Shown piece by piece: positions 1-7,602 of a stretch of 64,000 nt of DNA. The notes beneath the pieces are model-generated. The model was given only the letters and a program-made list of their open reading frames with translations, was not told where the DNA came from and did no database searches. The position numbers and the translations under genes were made by a program. Origin of the DNA: UBA11606 sp964504305 (lineage in GTDB: Bacteria; Actinomycetota; Acidimicrobiia; Acidimicrobiales; Aldehydirespiratoraceae); NCBI GenBank assembly GCA_964504305.1, contig CAZDEB010000001.1, positions 620,001-684,000 of the forward strand, in the 5' to 3' direction. Each line of letters starts with the position of its first letter. The first letter of the stretch is position 1.

Positions 1-2
1 CC

Positions 3-3000
3 CAGCCCGGAAACTCGCTGAGCCTGATCGGCAAGGTTGTCAATGGCAAGACTCTGGTCGCCGCCGTTGACGCTGACCAGCCCGACGAGATGGCCATTGA
101 GGACTACGTCGCCACCATTTTGCCGCCCCCGGGTGTGCGGATCGACGACGAAGACGCGACAGTTTGGGACTGGGTAATCGACTATGTGGCCGGCGACCCG
201 AGTCAGCCGCTGGTCATGTCCGAGCCCGAGGATGTTACGAGATGGGCCAATTTCCGATCTCCCACTCCTGGCTCTCGCCGGGCGATGTTGTTCAATCTCA
301 ACAACGGTCGCCTCGCTTGGCCGCAGTTCAGTCCCCATCTGGCGAAGAGACCGCCGTTCTCGGGCAACGGGCACTCCGGTGCGCCGTGGCTGGGCGAAGA
401 TGGCGATGCGGCGCGTCCCGACGGCCTATGTCCGTCGACCGATGTTGTGCCGGATCGCCGAAAACTGAACTATCCGGTCACGGCGATCGACCTTCCGATC
501 GAAGTTTCGCCGGGAATCGTTATCCCCGACGGGATGTTGTACGCGCTCAACGAGAACAAAGACGCCATGCGCGCCGGGACTCAGAAGGCCGAACCTCTAG
601 TGGTGCGATCCAGCGTCGGCGACTGTGTCTCGCTGATATTTACCAGCGAGCAGGAGGACGCCAACCACGGCGGCTATGCCAAGACAAATATGCACACCCA
701 TTTTGTGCAGTTCGATCCCCAAGCCTCTGACGGGGTGATTACCGGGTTCTCTTATGAGCAGGCGGTACGACCAATCGCGAGCGAGAATCGCACCCTGGTT
801 GGGTCGGCGATGCCGGGGGCAACGACGATCGGGGTCACCAACGTCGACCGTTTGAGAGTGGGGATCTCGATCGGCATTGGCTTGGGCGAAGGGATGTGCG
901 ACCCCAGCTCTGGTGCCCCGGTGGCCGTGCCCGACAACTTCGACAGGCGATGCACCGAGATCAGGACGATCACCGCGATGACGGCTACTTCTATTTCGTT
1001 CGGCGAGCCGTTGATCAACGTTCACAGCGCCGGCGAAGCCGTGGGCGTCGAATTCGTGCAATACCTCTGGTATTCCGACGTCGACGACGGGACGGTGTTC
1101 TTCCACGACCACGTCGACTTCAACAACTGGGGACACGGTCTCTTTGGTGCCCACATCGTCGAACCACAGGGTGCGACCTATCACGATCCCGTAACCGGCG
1201 CCGAGACCCGCACGGGAACTCTGGCCGACATTCATGCGCCAGCGTTGGATTCGGCGGGCGCGGGACAGTTGGGTAGTTTCCGAGAGTTGGTGGTGATGGT
1301 GCATGACCTGCTGCCGGCGTCGGTTGGTGGTTCGCAGACGCTTTCATCGTTGAATCTCAGGTCCGAGCCGCTGAAGAACAGAGACCGCGAGTTTCCGTTC
1401 TCGTCGGTGACCAACGGCGATCCAGTTACCCCGTTGTTGCGTACCTACATTGGCGACGATGTTGTGCTGCGAGGTTTGGGGGTGATGGAACTCGAGGGCA
1501 CCATCAGCGTGACGGGCCACCGGTTCCGTGAGGAACGCTTTGCATCCCAAGGTCGCCTATACGACACAATCAGCATCGGGATCTCCGAGCGGGAGGATCT
1601 GGTTCTCGAAGGGGGCGCCGGTGGCGAAGCCGGAATGCCGGGCGACTATCTCATCTACAACTCAGTAGCGAGCGACGTCGAGAACGGCGCTTGGGGACTG
1701 ATGAGGGTCCACGACACTCTGCAGCCCGATTTGCGCCCGCTTCCCGGCCGCGTTGCCCCGGCTGATCGTGTCGGTGGATTTCCGCAACAAAGCTTTACCG
1801 GCGGTGCTCCCGCCCCGGCGATCACGCCTGGCAATCCATGTCCGACTGGTGCGCCGACCAGGCGCCACGATGTAGCGATATTTGATAGCTCGTTGCCATT
1901 CGGTGGGGTTATGTATGCGCTGACCAGCGACAAGCAAAACATCATCGATGGTGTCACTCCTGCTGAACCCTTGGTTCTGCGGGTCAATCAGGGCGATTGT
2001 CTCGAAATCAGCCTTCGAAACGACCTGCCTCGCCGAGCCGGTTTGAGCATGGGCAAGTTGTTGTCTGATCCTCAGGGGTCACAGGGCGCCAGCATCGGGT
2101 TCAATCAAGACTCGAGTGTAGTGCCGGGAGGGTCTCGTACTTATCGGTTCTATGCCGACCAAGAGCTTGGCACCAGCTTGTTCCGCGACATGGCAAACCT
2201 GGGCGATATCGCGCTCGGGGCGTTCGGCGCGGTGGTTGTCGAACCTTTGGGTGCGACCTGGCGGAGCCCGCTTGACGCTACAGAGGTAGCGACCGGCGTA
2301 TCGGCCGACATCATCACCCCGGACGGGAGTTTCCGTGAGCATGTGCTGTTGATGCAGGAGTCCGATGATCGCATTGGTCAATCGGAGATGCCGTACCCAA
2401 CTGCGGTGAAGAACTTTGCCGGAATCAACTACGGCTCAGACCCGATCGACGCCAGCCTGAGCGGCAGTCGGCTACGCGATAATCCTGATCCTCGCTTGGC
2501 ATACGACAGTGCGACTCACGGCGATCCCAACACGGTCATTAGAGCGTATGTGGGGGATCCGGTCCGACTCCGTTTGGGCATGCCCGCCGGCGAAGGCTCA
2601 CATGTGTTCGGTCTCGACGGGCATCGCTTCGACTGGGAGCCATACATTGACGGGTCGCAGCAACTCGCCGCAAAAGCAATGCTGCCAGGCGAAGCCTTCG
2701 ACGCTCATCTCATCGACGGGGCGGGCGGTGGAGCCGACTCGGCCGCCGACTATCTCGTCGGAAATCATCGGATGCCGTTCATGGATGCCGGCATGTGGGG
2801 AATCATGCGGACCTTCGACAGTCCCCAGGCCGACCTCATGGCGTTGCCTCAGCCAACGCCCCCGGTAACTCCTGCCCCCCCGGTAACGCCAGCGCCTCCG
2901 GTAACGCCAGCGCCTCCGGTAACGCCAGCGCCTCCGGTAACTCCTGCGCCTCCGGCGGCCGGCTCGCCAGGTTCGGTGCTCGGCCTTGGTGCGGTGGATT

Positions 3001-3668
3001 GTTCTGCGACGCTCACCCACCCATTCTCGGATGTGGACGACACGCCTTATCCGAGCGACGACGTTGCCTGTCTCTACGATTTGGGCATCACGTCGGGTAC
3101 TTCGGCAACCACGTTTTCTCCCCAGCGAGCGGTTACTCGTCAGGAGATGGCGGCGTTTGCGGCCCGCATGTATCGGGTGGTCACCGGCCAGTCGTGCGAT
3201 GGGTCCCCGACGCCGTTTGTCGATATCGATCAGGCCTTGTTTGCCAACGACATCGCGTGCGTTTACAACCTGGGGGTTACGACTGGTACTTCGGCGACCA
3301 CATTCTCGCCGGGGCGCGATGTGACTCGGGGCGAGATGGCCGCTTTTGTGGCTCGCTTGTACCGAGTGTTGAGCGGCCGGAGTTGCAATTCGTCGCCCAC
3401 CCCGTTTGTTGATGCCGCTGGTTCGTCGTTTGCCGACGACATTGCGTGCGTTTACAACTTGGGGATCACGACTGGTACTTCGGCCACGACGTTTTCTCCG
3501 CAGCGAGCGGTGACTCGTCAGGAGATGGCGGCGTTCTTGGCCCGGATGTATCGAGGCGGCCCTCACTGTGGCTCGACGGTAGGGGCCACGTGCAAGTATT
3601 TCCCGAAAGCGGTGGCGACTCTTCCGTCGGAGTCGCGAACCAGGATGGGGCGGTCATCATTCGTCTAG
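3..3668 (+). CDS. Multicopper-oxidase-like surface protein with three SLH domains (5' end outside window)
   Basis: The reading frame is open from the first bases, so the gene starts upstream of the window; the first internal ATG is at 90. Two cupredoxin-type halves can be seen. The first keeps copper-ligand motifs: HTH within NMHTHFVQ (about nt 687-710) and HDH within VFFHDHVDF (about 1098). The second half keeps the fold pattern but has LFRDM where HDH would be expected (about 2180). A Pro-Val-Thr repeat linker follows. Three S-layer-homology domains begin near 3018, 3211 and 3400, each with a TGTSATTFSP-type core. SLH domains normally bind cell-wall polymer, so a surface location is inferred. 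The substrate is unknown; metal or phenol oxidation is possible. The end of the protein is a short non-SLH tail. Confidence 0.85.
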   Translation, partial: QPGNSLSLIGKVVNGKTLVAAVDADQPDEMAIEDYVATILPPPGVRIDDEDATVWDWVIDYVAGDPSQPLVMSEPEDVTRWANFRSPTPGSRRAMLFNLNNGRLAWPQFSPHLAKRPPFSGNGHSGAPWLGEDGDAARPDGLCPSTDVVPDRRKLNYPVTAIDLPIEVSPGIVIPDGMLYALNENKDAMRAGTQKAEPLVVRSSVGDCVSLIFTSEQEDANHGGYAKTNMHTHFVQFDPQASDGVITGFSYEQAVRPIASENRTLVGSAMPGATTIGVTNVDRLRVGISIGIGLGEGMCDPSSGAPVAVPDNFDRRCTEIRTITAMTATSISFGEPLINVHSAGEAVGVEFVQYLWYSDVDDGTVFFHDHVDFNNWGHGLFGAHIVEPQGATYHDPVTGAETRTGTLADIHAPALDSAGAGQLGSFRELVVMVHDLLPASVGGSQTLSSLNLRSEPLKNRDREFPFSSVTNGDPVTPLLRTYIGDDVVLRGLGVMELEGTISVTGHRFREERFASQGRLYDTISIGISEREDLVLEGGAGGEAGMPGDYLIYNSVASDVENGAWGLMRVHDTLQPDLRPLPGRVAPADRVGGFPQQSFTGGAPAPAITPGNPCPTGAPTRRHDVAIFDSSLPFGGVMYALTSDKQNIIDGVTPAEPLVLRVNQGDCLEISLRNDLPRRAGLSMGKLLSDPQGSQGASIGFNQDSSVVPGGSRTYRFYADQELGTSLFRDMANLGDIALGAFGAVVVEPLGATWRSPLDATEVATGVSADIITPDGSFREHVLLMQESDDRIGQSEMPYPTAVKNFAGINYGSDPIDASLSGSRLRDNPDPRLAYDSATHGDPNTVIRAYVGDPVRLRLGMPAGEGSHVFGLDGHRFDWEPYIDGSQQLAAKAMLPGEAFDAHLIDGAGGGADSAADYLVGNHRMPFMDAGMWGIMRTFDSPQADLMALPQPTPPVTPAPPVTPAPPVTPAPPVTPAPPVTPAPPAAGSPGSVLGLGAVDCSATLTHPFSDVDDTPYPSDDVACLYDLGITSGTSATTFSPQRAVTRQEMAAFAARMYRVVTGQSCDGSPTPFVDIDQALFANDIACVYNLGVTTGTSATTFSPGRDVTRGEMAAFVARLYRVLSGRSCNSSPTPFVDAAGSSFADDIACVYNLGITTGTSATTFSPQRAVTRQEMAAFLARMYRGGPHCGSTVGATCKYFPKAVATLPSESRTRMGRSSFV
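2859..2954 (+). repeat. 18-bp coding tandem repeat (PPVTPA linker)
   Basis: Five consecutive 18-bp units begin at 2859, 2877, 2895, 2913 and 2931, followed by a partial copy. Each encodes Pro-Pro-Val-Thr-Pro-Ala. The central copies are identical at the DNA level, which suggests recent slippage. The repeat forms a stiff spacer between the oxidase-like domains and the SLH wall anchor. Confidence 0.9.
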
Positions 3669-3671
3669 CAA

Positions 3672-3687
3672 TCGAACGTATGTTCGT
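3672..3687 (+). promoter_or_regulatory. LexA (SOS) box upstream of dnaE2
   Basis: The sequence TCGAAC-GTAT-GTTCGT contains the perfect palindrome CGAAC(N4)GTTCG. It matches the known actinobacterial/Bacillus LexA operator (TCGAAC N4 GTTCGA) except at the last base. It sits 14 nt upstream of the dnaE2 start. A TATACG hexamer at 3687-3692 abuts it and could be the -10 element; if so the mRNA would be leaderless or nearly so (inference). Confidence 0.9.
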
Positions 3688-3701
3688 ATACGGTCAGGTG
3701 G

Positions 3702-6700
3702 GTGGGATGGAACAGTCCAAATATTTCGTGGCGCGAGCTCGAACAAACCCTTTCTGATCGTCCCGCAACCGGACGTGTCGTCGACCCTCTCGCCGGAGAT
3801 GGCGGCGACAGTCCGGCCTGGTCGCGTAAACGATCGGCCTACACCCCGCTCCCACATCAGGTGCGCCGTACCGGTTCGGTTCGGTACGCCGAACTGCACT
3901 GTCACTCAAACTTTTCGTTCCTCGATGGGGCTTCGCATCCCGAAGAGTTGGTCGAAGAAGCAGCCCGGCTCGGGCTCGAAGCGCTTGCGCTTACCGATCA
4001 CAACGGTTTCTACGGGATCGTGCGGTTTGCCGAGGCGGCCCGCACCGTTGGGTTGCCAACGGTGTTTGGTGCCGAACTGACCTTGTCGGGTTCGGCGGAT
4101 TTGGCCCGCCCCGGCCCGGCCGACCCGGTTGGGCAGCATCTGGTGGTTCTGGCCCGCGACCCGCAAGGATATGCCAGCCTCGGTCGAGCAATCAGCGAAG
4201 GACAATTGGCGGGCGAGAAGGGCGCCCCTCGTATTGGCTACGAACGATTGGTCGAGTTGGGTGGTTGCGGCACCGGCGAGCATTGGCTTGTACTCACCGG
4301 TTGTCGAAAAGGTCCGGTTCCCGCGGCCTTGACAAGAGACGGGCCCGCGGCCGGCCAACGCCAGCTCGATCGGCTGGTCAACGATTTTGGTCGAAACAAC
4401 GTGGTGGTCGAGCTTTGGGATCACGGATTGCCAATCGATTCGGTCCGCAACGATGCGTTGGCCGAAATGGCCGTTCGGGTTGGTGTCGATCTGATTGCGT
4501 CGGGCAACGCCCATCATCATTCGGTGGCGCGGTCTCGGCTGGCGTCGGCGTTGGCTGCGGTTCGATCTCGACGCAGCCTCGACGAGATCGATGGCTGGTT
4601 ACCGCCGGCCGGGATGCATTTGCGGTCAGGACAAGAACAAGCATTGCGGTTTGCTCGTTACCCCGGGGTAGTGGAGAGGGCCGCCGAGCTTGGTTTGTCG
4701 TGTGCGTTCGACTTGGCCCTGGTTGCGCCGAGCTTGCCGCCCTATCCCTGCCCCGATGGTCTCGACGAGATGGGATTTTTGCGACGGCTGGTCGAGCAAG
4801 GCGGAACTGGGCGTTACGGGACCCGTAGCGATGTTCGGGTCGAGGGGGCGTGGGAACAACTAGACCGCGAACTGAAGCTCATCGAACAGCTCGGGTTCCC
4901 CGGCTACTTCCTTGTGGTTTGGGACATTGTCGACTTCTGTCGACGATCAAACATCTTGTGTCAAGGTCGCGGATCGGCGGCCAACTCGGCGGTGTGTTTT
5001 GCGTTGGGGATCACCAACGCCGATGCGGTGTCGCTCGGTTTGTTGTTCGAACGGTTTTTGTCGCCCGAACGAGACGGCCCACCCGATATCGATATCGATA
5101 TCGAGAGTGACCGTAGAGAAGAAGTGATCCAATACGTTTACGAACGCCACGGGCGCCATCACACGGCCCAAGTCGCCAACGTCATCACCTACCGATCCAA
5201 GTCGGCAATTCGCGATATGGCCAAGGCTCTTGGCTACGCGGCTGGTCAACAAGACGCGTTTTCCAAACAGGTCGACCGATGGCACGACATAAAGCAAGGA
5301 GCCGTCGACACCGCGATTCCGCTTCCCGTTCTCGAGTTAGCCGCCGAAGTCGAACACTTTCCCCGCCACCTCGGAATCCATTCGGGCGGGATGGTGATGT
5401 GTGATCGGCCTGTGATCGAGGTGTGTCCGGTCGAGTGGGGCCGGATGGAAAATCGCAGCGTGTTGCAATGGGACAAAGACGACTGCGCCGCGGCCGGGCT
5501 GGTGAAGTTCGACTTGTTGGGCCTGGGAATGTTGTCGGTGCTGCACTACTCCATCGATCTCATTGCCAAACATCACGGCGTCGATCTCGACTTGGCCACC
5601 CTCCCCCAAGAAGACGCGGTCTACAACATGTTGCAAAAGGCCGACACGATCGGGGTGTTCCAGATCGAGTCGCGAGCCCAGATGGCTACTTTGCCCCGCC
5701 TCAAACCGCGGTGCTTTTACGACCTTGTCGTGGAGGTTGCGCTGATTCGTCCCGGGCCGATCCAGGGCGGCTCGGTGCATCCATACATTCGTCGTCGCAA
5801 CGGCCTCGAGCCGGTCACCTACCTACATCCCTTACTCGAGAATGCGTTGGCCAAAACCTTGGGTATCCCGCTGTTTCAAGAACAGCTCATGCAGATCGCG
5901 ATCGATGTGGCCGGGTTCTCAGCAGCCGACGCCGATCAGCTTCGCCAAGCTGTTGGCTCCAAACGCAGCAAAGAACGAATGGAGCAGCTCAAAGAACGGT
6001 TCTTTGACGGCATGCGGGCCAGGGGGATCACCGACGACATCGGCGATCAGATCTGGCTCAAGCTTGCGGCCTTTGCCAATTACGGGTTTCCCGAGAGCCA
6101 TTCGGTGTCGTTTTCGTACCTGGTTTATTCGTCGTCGTGGATCAAATATCACTACCCGGCGGCGTTTTGTGCGGCTCTGCTCAACGCCCAACCCATGGGG
6201 TTCTGGTCGCCGCACACACTGGTCGGCGATGCCCGTCGTCACGGGGTAACGGTCCGAACCCCCGACCTCAATTTGTCGGCCGACACCGCCACCCTCGAAC
6301 CCTGCGACGACAGCACCGGCGCGGTCGCAGTACGTCTCGGCATCGGGTATGTACGTGGTATTGGGCCCGACCTCGCGGCCCAGATATCGGCCGGTCGTCC
6401 ATACCAGTCGGTCGAAGATCTACGCCGTCGGGTGCCGGGGGTTTCGCTGGCAGTGTTGGAGGCCCTGGCTACTTCGGGGGCATTTGGGTGCTTCGGAATC
6501 GACCGCCGTTCGGCGTTGTGGACGGCCGGCGCCATGTCACAAACCGATCCTGGTCGTCTCCCCGGCATCATCACCGGGGCCGACGCTCCCACGTTGACGG
6601 GTATGTCCGCCCAAGAACTCTCCCATGCCGACCTTTGGGCCACCGGTGTAGCTCCCGACGGCCACCCAACTCGTTACGTGCGAGGCCATCTCGACGACAT

Positions 6701-7016
6701 GGGGGTCGTAACTGCCACCGGTTTGGTCGATCACCCGGTTGGCCAAAGGGTCATGGTCGGTGGGGTAGTGACTCATCGCCAGCGACCGATGACCGCAGGT
6801 GGCACCACCTTCTTGAACCTCGAAGACGAAACCGGGTTGATCAATGTGGTTATTTCCAAAGGTTGTTGGCAGCGTTACCAGTCGATCGCTCGGGGCGCTC
6901 CAGCCTTGTTGATTCGGGGCCGCTTGGAAAAAGAAGAGGGAGTAATCAACGTGGTGGCCGACAAACTCGAGCCCTTACCGGTCGGGACCGCTCCCGCCTC
7001 GCGTGATTTCCGATAG
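3702..7016 (+). CDS. dnaE2: Error-prone DNA polymerase DnaE2
   Basis: C-family DNA polymerase used in damage tolerance and induced mutagenesis. The GTG start gives MGWNSPNISW, closely resembling the start of mycobacterial DnaE2. An N-terminal PHP domain follows (AELHCHSNFSFLDGAS, LTDHNGFYG), then the polymerase core with GRGSAANS and the acidic PDIDIDIE motif (around nt 5090), helix-hairpin-helix DNA-binding segments, and a C-terminal OB fold (VMVGGVV, FLNLEDETGLINVV). The length of 1104 residues is normal for DnaE2. The SOS box immediately upstream indicates LexA control. The usual partners imuA' and imuB are not in this window. Confidence 0.96.
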   Translation: MGWNSPNISWRELEQTLSDRPATGRVVDPLAGDGGDSPAWSRKRSAYTPLPHQVRRTGSVRYAELHCHSNFSFLDGASHPEELVEEAARLGLEALALTDHNGFYGIVRFAEAARTVGLPTVFGAELTLSGSADLARPGPADPVGQHLVVLARDPQGYASLGRAISEGQLAGEKGAPRIGYERLVELGGCGTGEHWLVLTGCRKGPVPAALTRDGPAAGQRQLDRLVNDFGRNNVVVELWDHGLPIDSVRNDALAEMAVRVGVDLIASGNAHHHSVARSRLASALAAVRSRRSLDEIDGWLPPAGMHLRSGQEQALRFARYPGVVERAAELGLSCAFDLALVAPSLPPYPCPDGLDEMGFLRRLVEQGGTGRYGTRSDVRVEGAWEQLDRELKLIEQLGFPGYFLVVWDIVDFCRRSNILCQGRGSAANSAVCFALGITNADAVSLGLLFERFLSPERDGPPDIDIDIESDRREEVIQYVYERHGRHHTAQVANVITYRSKSAIRDMAKALGYAAGQQDAFSKQVDRWHDIKQGAVDTAIPLPVLELAAEVEHFPRHLGIHSGGMVMCDRPVIEVCPVEWGRMENRSVLQWDKDDCAAAGLVKFDLLGLGMLSVLHYSIDLIAKHHGVDLDLATLPQEDAVYNMLQKADTIGVFQIESRAQMATLPRLKPRCFYDLVVEVALIRPGPIQGGSVHPYIRRRNGLEPVTYLHPLLENALAKTLGIPLFQEQLMQIAIDVAGFSAADADQLRQAVGSKRSKERMEQLKERFFDGMRARGITDDIGDQIWLKLAAFANYGFPESHSVSFSYLVYSSSWIKYHYPAAFCAALLNAQPMGFWSPHTLVGDARRHGVTVRTPDLNLSADTATLEPCDDSTGAVAVRLGIGYVRGIGPDLAAQISAGRPYQSVEDLRRRVPGVSLAVLEALATSGAFGCFGIDRRSALWTAGAMSQTDPGRLPGIITGADAPTLTGMSAQELSHADLWATGVAPDGHPTRYVRGHLDDMGVVTATGLVDHPVGQRVMVGGVVTHRQRPMTAGGTTFLNLEDETGLINVVISKGCWQRYQSIARGAPALLIRGRLEKEEGVINVVADKLEPLPVGTAPASRDFR

Positions 7017-7095
7017 AAATTTCGGCCATGATGGAACCAATCGCCAGGTTGGGGCGTCTACAAGTGTGGCTGTGGTGAACAAACAAGAAACTCCG

Positions 7096-7602
7096 ATGGA
7101 ATTAGTCAACGACGATGATGTCGCGCCAGTTGCGCTCGACTTCGAGTCGTTCTTTGCTGCTCACCGCCGTCCGGTTGCTTCGGCGCTGGCGCTCACGTTG
7201 CACGACAACGATCTGGCCACCGACGCCACTGCCGAAGCTATGGCCCGCGCCTTTCAGCGTTGGGACGACGTGAGCCTTTACGCCAACCCGGCCGGATGGG
7301 TTTATCGGGTTGGGCTCAATTGGGCCCGGTCTCGTCGGCGCAAGCTGTTTCGCGAAGTGTTCAGTTCCGAATCCCCCGACCAACCGGCCGCCGCGGCCCC
7401 CGACATCGACCTGCGACTCGACGGCGCCCTTCGTGCGCTACCCGTCGAGCAGCGATCGGTGGTGGTGCTGCGGTACCTGCTCGATTGGTCCGAATTTCAA
7501 ACCGCCGAAGCGCTACAGATTGCGCCCGGCACCGTTAAGAGCCGTCTGAGCCGAGCGCTCGGCCGGCTCTCTGTTGCCCTGGAGGACCCAGATGAGTCAT
7601 GA
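7096..7602 (+). CDS. ECF-type RNA polymerase sigma factor
   Basis: Short sigma-70-family factor with region 2 (FFAAHRRPVASALALTL through NPAGWVYRVGLNWARSRRRK) and region 4 (LPVEQRSVVVLRYLLDWS, then a helix-turn-helix with APGTVKSRLSRAL). It lacks regions 1 and 3, as expected for an extracytoplasmic-function factor. I chose ATG 7096, but in-frame GTGs at 7066, 7072 and 7075 are possible. Its 3' end overlaps the ATG of the next gene, so the two are co-translated, and the neighbour is the likely cognate regulator. The target promoters are unknown. Confidence 0.9.
   Translation: MELVNDDDVAPVALDFESFFAAHRRPVASALALTLHDNDLATDATAEAMARAFQRWDDVSLYANPAGWVYRVGLNWARSRRRKLFREVFSSESPDQPAAAAPDIDLRLDGALRALPVEQRSVVVLRYLLDWSEFQTAEALQIAPGTVKSRLSRALGRLSVALEDPDES

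Noticed and set aside
5090..5107. GATATC x3 as a possible protein-binding repeat
   Set aside because: It encodes the DIDIDIE acidic active-site motif of DnaE2.
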